Below, piece after piece: positions 26,401-38,094 of a stretch of DNA of 64,000 bases. Both the position numbers and the translations under genes were made by a program. The number at the start of each line of letters is the position of its first letter. The stretch's first letter is position 1. The DNA lies in contig NC_089980.1 in assembly GCF_036417845.1 (NCBI RefSeq), positions 109,951,169-110,015,168 of the forward strand. The letters run 5' to 3'. The notes under the pieces are model-generated. The model made no database searches, had not been told where the DNA came from, and saw nothing but the letters and a program-made list of their open reading frames with translations. Origin of the DNA: Apteryx mantelli (Eukaryota > Chordata > Aves > Apterygiformes > Apterygidae).

Positions 26401-29400
26401 TTCTGGTAATAGCCAATGATAAAGGCAGAACTAGTTTGATGAATCACTGGCTTGACTGGTATAACAATTCCTGTGCTTGCTAGGGTTTTTATTTCCCTAA
26501 AGCTCTGAGATAGTAACTGATATCACAGTGTGCAACAGACCACCAGGATGTGCATTCTAACATATGGGACCCACATGTATGCAGCCCCTATCTAAGAGGG
26601 GCAGGAGAAGGTGCTGGGCAGCTGCATGACTGCAGCAGGGTCATATCAGGAGGGAACATATCTGGCACAGCTGGTGCTGCTGGAAAGGGAACAGGCGGGA
26701 GCAACTGTGGGGGACTGATGGAAACATATCTCCTTTTCTAATGCCTGATGCGTATCTAGCAGCTACCTGCTGGTTTCTGTTATTGCTTTACATTACACTG
26801 ATCATATTTCTCAACAAAGACTTTTCAATATTACTACATTTGCTGGGTCAGCCTTTTTCTGTCATTGTTAAGTCCTCTGGCAACATGTAGCACGTTATTT
26901 TCATTTTATCAGATTGACACAGTCACCTCTTAGAGAACTGAGAAATTGTTTGCTTTAGATGCAGTGTGCTTTAATAAGGGACCATGGAAAGAGTTTCTTT
27001 GGACAGCAGATAATGACAGATTGATCTGGGACGTGCACTTTCTTCTGTCATGGTATTTTTCTGTTGCTGAGAAGATAAAGCTAATGTTAACTAATTGCCC
27101 TAGCCAGAGGTCAGGTGCCCTCAGGAATCAGATTCCTCAGGAATGATTTTGATACTAATGATTTAAGAATGGCAACACTCTTCTGGTGGTAATATATTAT
27201 CTATATAATTTGTAGGGGTTTTTTGCATTTTTGTAATATTTATAGATACTTTGTATATATTTGTAGATGTTCTGTAGTAATTACAAAACAAGCATAAGTA
27301 ATATTAGTTGTTACTCAGTTGTAACTTAAATGAGACATACAGATAGAACCGTATAAAAACAAACATTACATGCTTTTATGTATCTTACTGATTTGTTATA
27401 AACATCCAAGGACCTATATGTATCTTTTTGCTTTAAAAAAGTTGGCCAGTCTGGATTTATATTTGATTTTTAAAATGAGAATCAAAACCATATAAGCTTT
27501 CATTCCTTTTCTTACTGTAAAACTTAATAATTTGCCAGAAATCTGAGGCTTTTGTGAAATTTACCTCTACATTTCCATAATTTGGTTTTATGAAGTGGAA
27601 ATGAAGATGCCATTATTTCTACATGCCAGGTGAACTATGGAAACAATTACACTTATGAAAACAACACTCCTCTATAAGAATGTAAGACTATCAGACTGTG
27701 TATCTAAACCAACTAGGCCTGTTTAATACCTATTTATTAGCTAGGTTATCTCCAGTAGCTAATGCTCTAGATAATGACTGTATGACCTGGGAAAGGATAG
27801 AGTGCTCAGTTCCTCACTGTACCTTTTTCAGGTTTAGTAATCATTGGCTTAAGGGACTTAGTTTGCCAGTGACTATTTAACAGCTACCAACGAATTATAT
27901 TTTGTCACTAATGCTGGAAAAATATAAGTACTGTTCTTAGTTATTTACGAGATATTATTTAAGGAAAAATCTCCTTTTATACTTCCAAAATAAGTTAGAG
28001 AGATTAAATTATGATTATATTTTTTATCTATCATATAGTTTAAAAAACTTAGTATTTCAGTTGGAAAAATGATCTATACATGATATCATAAATGGGGAAC
28101 TGTCCGTAAAAGAGGTATGTAAAAGGCGTGGGAGTGTTTCTATTGATTCTGATGGATTTTGAATTTAGCCCACTGTAAATAAATAAGTACTAGTCTGTAG
28201 AGTAGTAGTAGTGACCATTCTGGACTTGTATTTAGCCTAATTTTAGACTAATACTACACCAACAAATAAATTTTAGTCTTATCATCTGAAAAGATCTATC
28301 ATTAATCATAACAAGTCAAACTGAAGAAGAAAATTCTTTTTTCTTCAGTTAATCATTTTGGTTGCTTGATGCTTTGTTCTTTTAAGAAATATAACTTTAT
28401 AGAAAATTTCTGTTAATTATTTCATGTAATACAATTATGTATTTGTTCAAATAATTTTAGCTTGAGGACTATATATATATATTTATATTGGAAAATTACC
28501 TACCATTGATAGGTGCTTATATTATGTCTATTTGTAGCTTTGCTTTTTAAGCTAATTCATATGTCATTAATATGAGTGATACCACATTTATGTCTCTCTT
28601 TGAAATTGATTTTCTGTCATATTTATCTTTAGCAATACTGAATTATAGAATTATTTGGGTCAGAGTTAAAATTGTTGTTTTTGCTAAGTTATATGTTTTT
28701 ACCTGAAAAGTATTTGTTCAGTGGGTGCCAATATAACACATGACATTTCAGGCCATTATGAGAAATGCTTGCAAAATTTACATGAAAATTTGAAAACATT
28801 CTGCATTCAGGGGTTGCCAGTTACACTTTAGTTGAAAAATACGAAAACATTAAGGTATTTTTTTCTATTGATGGAAAAAGTACTCCATCTGACAGAATTA
28901 TGATTTAAGCTCTAAGGAGAAAGTGTCTACCATCTTTGCACAGGAAGTTAAACACCTGTAGAGTATGGGATAGAGCACTGCTTTTTCAGAGGCAAAACTC
29001 ACGCTTCTGTCCCTGGAGCTGAAGAAAATACAACTGGCTGTAATCTGTAGGAAGATTTTCAGTTTTCTTTTTTTTTTGAATCCTATCCATCTAATCAATA
29101 AGCATGGTTTAATATCTGTTAATAAACTGTTAATTGATGGTCAGATTCACAAGGAGGTCAAGTCTGCTAAATGTCAATAAACATTCATGTTCTAGAACAA
29201 AGTTAAGGGATGACTGATGTGGAATGGCTATTACTTGGATGACATACATAAGATAAGGCTGGTTTATGTATACTCCCTGCTCACTAGTGCTGTCTGGGCA
29301 GCACCTGTAGCAGTGTGAGTGTTACACAAAATATTTGAACAGGACTTCCTTATTCATGTGCATCCTTTTAAAGACATACTGCCCTAGTGTTTAAAGAAGA

Positions 29401-30906
29401 CAGAGAAAAAAGCTATTTCTGTAAACAGTTTACAGCTGAACTAGACAGAAGAGAAAGAAATCATGAGGAGAAGTGGATGTGACAAACTTCTTTTTTTTCT
29501 TGATTCTGCTTTTTTGGGTTTTATTCTATTTTTTTCTAGACTTTTATATATACTTAAACTCTTGTCTTGTTTGATACTTCATCTGCCATTCCTCAAGAAG
29601 CAATGTTATTACTTACTTATTCTTACTTTGCTGACCTAAAACCTTCAATATCCTTGTCAGCTCCTTGCCATCTGAGGCTGACTTAAGATATCTCCAACAA
29701 TAGTCAAAGGCTCCAAGTAGTCTATGACTGTGAAAGAGTTTGCTGCCTTCTCAAGGAAAAATTCAACAACTTTGTGCTGGGTTAGCTGGACAGGTTACTG
29801 TGTTCAGGCACTTCTTGCAGCCTCTCAGCTGGCAGTCCTAGGTACTCCAAATGGGAGGGCAGAAAGATCTGTTTGTACCTGCTGATTTGGGAGATTTGGT
29901 ATTGGAGAGATGAGGAATGCTCATACCATCCTTAGTGGGGTCTCAGCAAGGAAGCTTGTAACTTCCACCTGAAGGGTGGTGATGTATAGCTGCTGTTGGT
30001 AAATCTTTTGCTGTGGATCTGCAAGATGTACTAAAATTCATCTGATTACATTCTCAGCCTCCTTGGAAGAATGGAGGACTTTCCTCCCGGAAAGCTAGAA
30101 AGAAATATTTTTTCACATCGTATCTTAATATCAAATTCTGCACCTGGTTTAGTTTATTGCAGTAAAATGAAATTAATCTTTTATGCAGTTTAATTTGAAT
30201 AATAATACTTAGATACTCAAAATAAAAGCAGGCTGAAAGATCAAGACATTTGTGAAAGGAAGTTATTGTCCCTAGTTCTCTGCTCCATTATAGAAGTTGT
30301 ACTCAAATGTTATTGCTTTCATTTCAAGAAGTTTTTACAGTTCTACAGCTGTTGTAATACAGTGGAGAAGAGAGCTCAGTATCAACAAATCCACAAATTT
30401 GTCTTAAAAGTCCTCTGCCTCTGGTGGAGAAGACTGCAGGCCTCCTCTGGAGGTATTGAGAAAGGTTTAGTAGATGAGAAGTGCCCTTTTTATCATGTTC
30501 CTGTATCCATCCAATTTTCAAAGACATTAATGTCAAGTGTAGCATCTGAATGCTATCAGCTTTCAGTGGGAAATTTCCAGCTATTTATGCTTCTAAAATC
30601 ACCCAACAAACCAGTTGAGGTATCCTCAGAAATTCCTGGCTTTAATGCACAGTTCTGCTGTGTTCTCCATCATCTTGAAAAAACATTCAAATTATAGACC
30701 ATTCCAAAAAATAAAAGATGTTGTACTGGTCCTCAGGGGGAGTAAATATCTCTTTATTTACAAAAATATTTTGAGACTCATATCTTTTTCTTATTTTTAT
30801 TTTTACAAACTCTATCACAGTTTGTCACTATTGCACTTTTTAGGAGAACAGCTTGTATTCCAACATTCATAATTTTGTTTGACATGACATTCCTCTTCAC
30901 TCATAG
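20446..30906 (+). other. LGSN: Lengsin intron between N-terminal and domain exons
   Basis: A 10.5-kb intron with donor GTAAGG and acceptor CACTCATAG. It contains simple repeats (CT/T tract at 22112-22143, T15 at 25126-25140, TA run near 28470) and a pyrimidine-biased plus strand at about 24.1-25.2 kb. GC-richer patches at 23.04-23.30 kb and 26.57-26.72 kb are unassigned. I see no nested gene; the longest frame (30266-30697) has no recognisable similarity. Confidence 0.6.
22112..22143. repeat. CT microsatellite followed by poly-T
   Basis: A run of CT dinucleotides about 17 bases long passes directly into a run of about 16 T. It is preceded at 22081 by a run of A. Simple low-complexity DNA inside the long lengsin intron. 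Confidence 0.85.
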
Positions 30907-31085
30907 TGTCCAGCAGAGAGCCTGATGTAAATGGCCTTGGAAAACAAACTCTTCTGCACCATTTCTCTCATATTGAATTTATTAAGCAACAGATGGCCAG
31001 GGACAATGTACAGTTTGTCAGATTTGAATCAATAGACCTCCATGGCATGTCAAGATCAAAGAACATTCCTTCTCGCTTTTTTCAT
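30907..31085 (+). CDS. LGSN: Lengsin exon, start of synthetase-like domain
   Basis: A 179-bp exon between acceptor CACTCATAG and donor GTAAGT. The G from the previous exon plus TG makes a Val codon, followed by SSREPDVNGLGKQ and then QFVRFESIDLHGMSRSKNIP, which matches the N-terminal beta-grasp part of class I glutamine-synthetase-like proteins and is close to mammalian lengsin. It ends on a complete codon (His) after SRFF. No stop or frameshift is present. The equivalent mammalian exon ends at the same place in the protein, just before the segment that opens the last exon. Confidence 0.88.
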
Positions 31086-33358
31086 GTAAGTTTTTTGGTT
31101 TCTAGTTGTACCTGTGTGTCTTTTCCTGGCCCTATCCTTAATTTATATTGTATATTTTTTTCATAATGCAGGCATAAACTCAAACTTAGAACAAATCATC
31201 TGTTCCTTCCCCTTGTTAATGTTCCCAAAGGATATGGGCTTTTTTCATCACCATAATCAACTATTCCTTTTTTCCACAGAAACATTAACCTAATTAAGTA
31301 AGGTTAGTAATTTCAGTTCTTCTCACTTCTAATAATCTCCTTCCTCAGAATTATCTTTTCAGGCTCACCACAGTTATAAAGATTGTTTTACTGAACATCA
31401 GTAAATTGCAAAAGGAAAAGAGCAAACACTAAAAAAAGCAAAATGACTACATGAAAATCACTTTAGTTATGAGAAATCCAGTAGTCCTCAATCAGATAAG
31501 AAAATACCATTGGGTTGCATGATGACTTAATAGCAATATTTGTCATATTGATGATTCAGAAAATAAGAACCAAATTCTGAAACAGTTCTCAGAGTTTGTA
31601 TCCTTGACCCGTCCACCTTTTCAGTACAGTTTCTGTGATACTTCATGTGCATAGCTGTATTATATTTTCACTCACATATCACTATGAATATTTCATACTT
31701 TGCTGAGTGATCACAAAAAAAGATACCAACATGACAAGACATAGAACACTTTCGTTTCAAGCTCCTTTTGAAGCCTAAGCCGTGTTTTCATTATTTTCCT
31801 TTTAGATTTTGCTACACCTTTCAACTGTATCATCAAGATAAAATTTAATCTCTCTGATGTTAGTTGGATTTTGTAAAAAATAAACTTTTGCTCGTCATTT
31901 TAATGCTTGTGAGAGGTGATAGGTTAATTGCAGCTTCTCTTTCAGTTGCTAGATCAAACTGCAAATGCTTCTTTCAGGTTGTTCAAAGTCAGCTTTCATG
32001 TTTACCTTACTCACCAGCTGAACAAACTGAAGCTTTGCATGACAGTCTAAATCTTTGACCACTGAAATAATGCACATGTATATATACATATTATATATTT
32101 AGAGAGAGTGAGAGTAATTTCCTTTACTTCCTTCTAACAGAAATGATATAACCCTTTTTGGGGAGATGGGGATAGGGAGGGGAGGTGGTATTACCTGGTA
32201 GTCACCATCAACGCCTTTTTAGTGTTGCGCTGACAGCTTAGACATCAGTCTTCACCATACTGTGCCGTTTTCGTTATGGGCTGAAAGTGTGTTACATAGG
32301 GAGAATTGTGACCACTGGACTGACACCTGTTTAAGAGAAGGCAGGCTTTTTTTTTAAAAAAAAGAGAAGACAATATATGTAGTTTGAAGTATTTCAACAA
32401 TTTTACATTTGGATAGACAAAATTTCTTTTTATCAGTTCTCAGCTGGCTGCCTTGTTAGATTCATTTTGTCTCCTCTGTTCACTCAGATGGTAATCCTTT
32501 CTCTTAGCACAATGAAGGTAAGGTGTAAATGTGATCCAAATTCCACTTAATAGAACTTGGCATAATTGCAGTTTTCATAAACTAATGGTTTAGCGGTAAG
32601 GTAAGCTATAGAAGTACTTGCTCGAAGGTACAAGATCCATCCTTGGTTTGATATTTACATTTCATTTATGTAAGTGGAAGCTCTCTCTTCAAATGGAGAA
32701 GAGAGTAGAATTATGAGTTAATCCAGTTTGCTATCTGTTATAAAAGGGAAATACTGAAATATTAGAGTAACTTAGCACTTGGAAGTGCTTCTTGGTATTT
32801 TTTTTCCAAACTAAATAAATCCAGAAAGTGAAAATTTTGGGTTAGACTTTGCATCTGAAAACTGGTGAGGTATCTGCTATGGCATTTAAAGAGAGGTCAA
32901 GCCTGATTTTATATTGCCTTGAGTTTCTGTGGTCACTTGGATCAATGTGAAACAAACGCACAGAGGATGTGAAAGCCTAATAGAAATATGGGAGATAAAA
33001 TTTTGATTTGCAAGGTTTTTACACCTAACTTTGCATTTATTTGATGCTGCTGACCATGAAGACCATGGAAGATTAGGTGCTGAAGAATTTTCTAGTTCTT
33101 TAAGGGAATTTAAAAAGTGGTCATTGGGATATTTGATGCCAGGGTTTTCATACTATTCTTGTGCAAGTTTGTCCCGCCTCATAATAACACATTAGTTGGC
33201 TGTTGCTGTCGACTTCAGTGATGGCTGCATTTTTGGTGTTCTTTTATGAGAAATGCTATTGTTCCTTCTGGAAACCTGGGTTTTATATATATTACTTATA
33301 AAAAATACTGTTGAGTTCTTCTCTCACTTAATAATCTGTCTTTCTGCTCTGTATTTAG
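31086..33358 (+). other. LGSN: Lengsin last intron
   Basis: A 2.27-kb phase-0 intron from GTAAGT to a pyrimidine tract and GTATTTAG. There is a short purine-rich GAGAGTGAGAG stretch near 32100. No gene or clear mobile element is visible inside it. Confidence 0.7.
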
Positions 33359-34555
33359 GAAAAAGCAATTCACGGTGTTTCCATGCCCAGAAGTTATCTT
33401 GAACTGACCCTGAATCCTAAGGATAGTGAAATAGATTACATAAATGCAACCAATTTTAATTGTGTTATAATTCTGAACCCTGATTTAGCAACTTTTCGAA
33501 TTCTACCCTGGACTGAACAGACTGCTCGAGTGATATGTGATTCCTTCACTGTACTGGGCAACCCTCTAATGACCTCACCCAGGCACGTTGCCAAGAAGCA
33601 GCTGAGCCAGCTTCAAGACAATGGCTTTTCTCTACGCTCTGCTTTCACTTATGAATTTTGCATTTATGGCATTACTGAGGTTGTAAATTCGAAGACAATA
33701 TCTTTTCCTTCAGCAACGATACTAAATAACCATGATCAGGCTTTCATTTAGGAACTAATTGAAGGAATGTATTATGCTGGTGCCAGCATTGAAAGCTTTT
33801 CTTCTTCCAGTGGACCTGGACAAATGGAGATCACTTTCCATCCAGAGTTTGGCATAGATGCTGCTGACAGTGCCTTCACATTCAGAACAGGCATTAAAGA
33901 AGTGGCTAAGAAGTATAACTATGTGGCTAGCTTTTTCTCAGAATCAGGATTGTACAATTCAGGGATTCTGTCACATAGCCTGTGGGATTTGAATGGCCAG
34001 AAGAATTTGTTTTCTGTTGGCTGTGGAGCTGAGGAGCTCACTGATGTTGGAAAAAATTGGTAATCAGGTCTCCTGGCACACACGGCAGCTATCACCTGCT
34101 TGATGGCTCCTACCACCAGCTGCCGTAAGCCTTATTCCAAATACAGTAAAGAATCAAAAGAGAGTGTAAATGCAAAATGGGCATATAATGATAACAGCTG
34201 TGCCTTTAATGTCAAATGTCATGATGGAAAAGGCACTCACATAGAGAATAGGTTAAGTTCTGCTACAGCAAACCCCTACTTGGTGCTTGCTGCTACTGTT
34301 GCTGCTGGTCTAGATGGAGTAAAGAGAGGACTTAGGTATGATATTTTGCAGGAAGAAAATCACATTTCTGATCCAAAACCTTTATCAGTCCCCCTGAAAC
34401 GAGAAGATGCTCTTGTTGCATTTGAGAAAGATTCATGCATTAAGGAAGCATTAGGTGAAACTTTTGTCCAATACTTTGTCGCCATGAAACATTATGAGTT
34501 AGAAACTGAAGAAATGGATGGTGAAAGGAATAAATGTTTGGGATATTTTATTTAG
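33359..34555 (+). pseudogene. LGSN: Lengsin last exon with two nonsense codons
   Basis: This 1,197-bp exon holds most of the synthetase-like domain. It opens with [16 protein letters not shown], as in lengsin, and runs 130 codons to TAG at 33749-33751, where mammalian lengsin has Gln before a conserved E-L. The same frame continues for 103 codons ([20 protein letters not shown], then [14 protein letters not shown], matching the class I glutamine synthetase core) to TAA at 34061-34063, where a Leu codon is expected. It then runs 163 codons, including [12 protein letters not shown] and [19 protein letters not shown], the family's C-terminal core, to the normal end LGYFI and TAG. Each stop differs by a single base from a codon for the expected residue. 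TTTCATTTAG at the first stop resembles a splice acceptor in phase 0, so alternative splicing could bypass it, but not the second stop. Confidence 0.85.
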
Positions 34556-37500
34556 AAGGAACATTCTTCTGTAGTGATGCTGTGTAAATGCTTACAGTGA
34601 ATGACTAAGTATTTTGAAATTAGTAAGCATATTTAAAAATATTTTTGATGCTTTGGGTTTTTTTTTCCTCCTTCCTATAGCACATGATGATTGCATTTTA
34701 TTATCTGAGTACATTCTGCACAGTGGAAAGCTGACCTTCATGAAATAGCACTAACATAGTTTAAAAAAAAACATTTTTCAATTTAAGAGAATGGACCTGC
34801 TGGGAAAAAGAAGAAAAGAGAAGGTGAAATGGAAATGAGCAACCTGACAGCAGTAATAGGACAATATAAGTTGGAGAAAAACAGGAGTAATGGGGTGGCA
34901 GGAGAACTGAGGGAATAAGGGAATTTCTTGTTCTTATTTTTATCTAAACTCTGCTTTCTGCATGGTTATGGAATTTCTCCCAACCTGTTCAGTAGCTTGA
35001 GGGTTGCTAAACCAGAAGAATCTGACTTTGATTTAAAACCTAGGCTAGAATGATGAACATTGTAGAGAGGGGGGCAAAGGGCTGAGTTTGTAGAACCTGA
35101 GTGGCAGGAATCAGTATCTGAATCAATAGACATAAAAAAAAAGACAGGAGGGAGAAGTGGGTATAAAATAATCTATACATCACGAATTCTGCTGCTGGAT
35201 GAAGGTTGCAAGAATGGTAAGGGATGAATATATTAAAAGAAATCAAGTGGTGGCTGGAAGAAGGCATGACTGATAGAAAGCCAAGAGTGTCAGGCCACTG
35301 TGTAATAAAAAAGAAGCTAGTGCTGTGTCTATTTTGGTGAATTAATAAGGTAATTCAGATTTGAAAGGCAAATGAGGAAAAAAGGGAAGAAATGTGAGAG
35401 GATAAAGAACTAAACTGGACTTCTTTGGGAACCTGACATCAAAGATGAGGAGGATGACTAAAGAGAAAGGAAAGGAAATAGTCATGTTAAAACCAGAAAG
35501 GATGTGAGGTCAGAGGTTGGCAAATAAAGGCAAAATAGAAGAAGGGAAGACCTAGCCTAAAATTAGAAATGGCAGGTGATGTAAAGAAAAAGAAAATGTT
35601 TGGAGTGTCTGGAGTAGGGTTTTAGCTTGCTCTCTGTTTTTGCTGTTATTGCTGCTATCATCCTTTGTTATTAAAGACAATTCTCGTTTTACACCCAAAC
35701 TCCACATTAACAGTAATTTCTGATATTCTTTATTTCAGTCACAGTATTTTGGTCTTTGTGTAGGAAACCCTGGGTGAAAGTTTTTGGTTATTAGTGGAGC
35801 GAAAACAAGGCTCAGTCAATGCTTCTGCCAACCTGCTGGACTGGGTGTTTTAATATGCTGGACTCATATACCCTTTAACTTCCTTTGACCTAAAGTATAG
35901 CCCCTGTCTCCCTGGCGCTTTTCCTGAGCACAGCTTTCTATCAATTATCCCTTCACAGAAATGGGGCCCTGCAGCACAGTTTTCCTAGTCTCAAAGAGAA
36001 ATGGTCTTCATTAATTTAGAACAGCATTTCTCAGATTTTTGTTCTTCTCTCTACTTAAAGTTTACAGTATAATTTTCAGGGATATGAGACAAAGGAGGCA
36101 TTCAATATGCTAAAACCTTATGCAGGATTCCAAAGAAGAAATCACTTTATACTCAGGTAACAAGAGAAAGAAATAGATCTAAGGAAACATGGTAAACATA
36201 TTCTCTTGTCTCTGTTTGTGGTTGGTGGGTGGATTTGTTTCTCTCCTTTACTCTTCTGACACATTTTTTGGGTTATCCAGATCATGGGATTATTTTTCTC
36301 TGCTCCAGGCTGGTCTGCTTTGACTGAGTCTAGTCTTGCATTTATACAGAACTTCCCATTCTGAAAAAAATACTTTTTTTCTGAAAAAATGCTCTTTTTC
36401 TGCCCTAACACTTCTTTGGGCACTTTGTAAATCTCTTTTTCTTTATCAACACCTGTCTTCTCTCCTCTACAGCTGGTTATTTCCCACTCTCGTCTTCACA
36501 AGCTCTTGGCAGAAAACACCATGAAAAGTACTTTCCTTGCTCAGGTGCTTATTGCACCTACTGTTTAGTCAGAACATTCACACAAGCTAATAGCTGTTCA
36601 TTGTTCTTCATCTGGCAGAGATATGCTAAAGCACATGAGCAAATGTCTAATCATTCACTTATGCAGTGTAGGTACAACGTCAGTTTATAGGCCAGCATTC
36701 ATAACTGTACATAGGCAGATTCCATAAATCATTGCATGTATGATGTGTATTAATGTGATATTGTTTTTATATGGCAGTAAACACACTGGGTAATTGAAGC
36801 TGTACTAGAAATAGCTTTGGAACAGGTGTTAAGCTTCAGTGTGCATAATGATCTTAAGAGGTTTAAAGGTTATCTAGAACTTGTTCTTGAAATGAAAACA
36901 CACTCCCACACTGGAGCTCTCAAAGTCCAAATTCAGATCCATATTTGTGCTTCCCAAATTATTCATATAAAATAAATCAGATTAAATATAACAGAAAAAG
37001 CTGACTTCCAGTCAGAAAGCATTGTGTGAAGTCTGTTTTTCTTAGAGTACACTGAATGTTTTTGTTTTCATGTCTTTCTACAGACATTCCAACTTAAAAC
37101 TGAAGTTTGATGGACAATGTATGTGTGGTATGTATCTTATATAATGCTCTTGAACTTAGTAGGATGTCAAAGCGGGAGATCAGCTTGCAATTTAATCCCG
37201 TATGGTTTTTGTTTTTATTTGGAGATAATTCCTTTATTGGCTCCCTGGAATACCCTTCTAGAAGATAAAAAATAATAGCTAAATCACATTAATTTTTAAT
37301 GGGGAAGTTCTAGTAATAATATGCGTATGCAGGGAAGAGGATATACCAGAAGATAAATGCTAACAAGCACTTATCAGAACAACTGGCTCAGCATTATTTG
37401 GGTATACCAGGCAAGGAAACACAAGGAACACAGTGAAAATGTAGTGAATCACTCTGCTATGATTGTGCAAGCAAACTTTGTGTTGTGCAGTGAACAGTGA

Positions 37501-37640
37501 AGGTATCTCACATCCCTTGCTACATCTCCTCTTGATCAATTTTGTGATACAGTGTCAGAAAAGGACATGAAATCTACAGTGCGCTCCTGACTGTAGCTGA
37601 TTTGGATTTTGGAAACGCCACGCTTCTAACTGGCTTCAGG
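34556..37640 (+). other. Lengsin 3' flank, purine-rich, no gene
   Basis: No coding sequence recognised. The plus strand is conspicuously rich in A and G from about 34780 to 35600. AATAAA at 35304-35309 is one possible poly(A) signal for a long lengsin 3' UTR, and ATTAAA occurs near 35670, but neither can be tied to a transcript from the sequence alone. Confidence 0.4.
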
Positions 37641-37750
37641 ATTTGTGAGATATGAAAATAGGATTTGATTTGTTAACTAACGTTTCTCTAGTAAGTCAAG
37701 CCACCGGCACCACGTACACAAATGACTATTCAGTCTTTTTGCATCAAGCT

Positions 37751-37764
37751 GCGCCAGGGGGCAG
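37751..37764 (+). promoter_or_regulatory. Candidate CTCF binding site
   Basis: GCGCCAGGGGGCAG matches 13 of 14 positions of the vertebrate CTCF core consensus CCRSYAGRKGGCRS. It sits in an unusually GC- and CpG-rich island of about 140 bp (about 37690-37830) inside AT-rich DNA, roughly 3.2 kb downstream of the lengsin stop codon. CTCF sites often mark chromatin domain borders or insulators next to genes; this role is inferred from the motif only. Confidence 0.5.
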
Positions 37765-38064
37765 CAGTGCACTGCACAGCTTCGCCGGCGTCTCCAACGG
37801 GGGTGCTGTGCGGAAGCACGCCGCATCAAAATACATCTATATTTTATATGTGTGTCTGTATGTACAGTATTTTAGAATAAGGCTAGCAAGACAGCCCAAA
37901 GCTAGTGCATATCTTTGTCATTTAGTTAGTTAAGCTTAGCTTATTGTTGCATTTGCACAGCATTTTCAGTTTATGGTAAAGGATGAACTTTTAGACTTCT
38001 CAAAATATTATCCTGAATCTTAATAGCATTATATAAATCCCACTCTAGTAAGGGATGTATGTCT

Positions 38065-38094
38065 ATGTGTGTGTGTGTGTACGTGTGTGTGTAT
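38065..38094. repeat. GT microsatellite
   Basis: An interrupted run of TG dinucleotides, broken once by ACG, about 30 bp long. Confidence 0.9.

Larger units (their letters stand above)
19455..34555 (+). pseudogene. LGSN: Lengsin gene, broken by two in-frame stops
   Basis: Lengsin is a lens fibre-cell protein derived from class I glutamine synthetases; it is regarded as lacking synthetase activity and as having a structural or chaperone-like role. Three exons join with matching phases: 19455-20445 ends with one base of a codon, 30907-31085 supplies the other two and ends on a complete codon, and 33359 opens on a complete codon. All four inspected splice borders follow GT-AG. The introns are 10,461 bp and 2,273 bp. 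From exon 3 on, the translation follows lengsin of other vertebrates nearly throughout, with the usual C-terminus ending at 34552 and stop at 34553-34555. Two nonsense codons (33749-33751, 34061-34063) interrupt the last exon, with no frameshift in the part covered. The first 520 codons seen here, not counting any missing first exon, remain open. The gene is therefore either recently inactivated, translated as a truncated protein (stops in a last exon normally escape nonsense-mediated decay), or affected by base errors. Confidence 0.85.

Noticed and set aside
30266..30697. 143-codon plus-strand frame just before the lengsin domain exon
   Set aside because: Cys- and Leu-rich with no recognisable similarity, lies inside the intron and is not joined to a splice site in a useful phase; probably chance.
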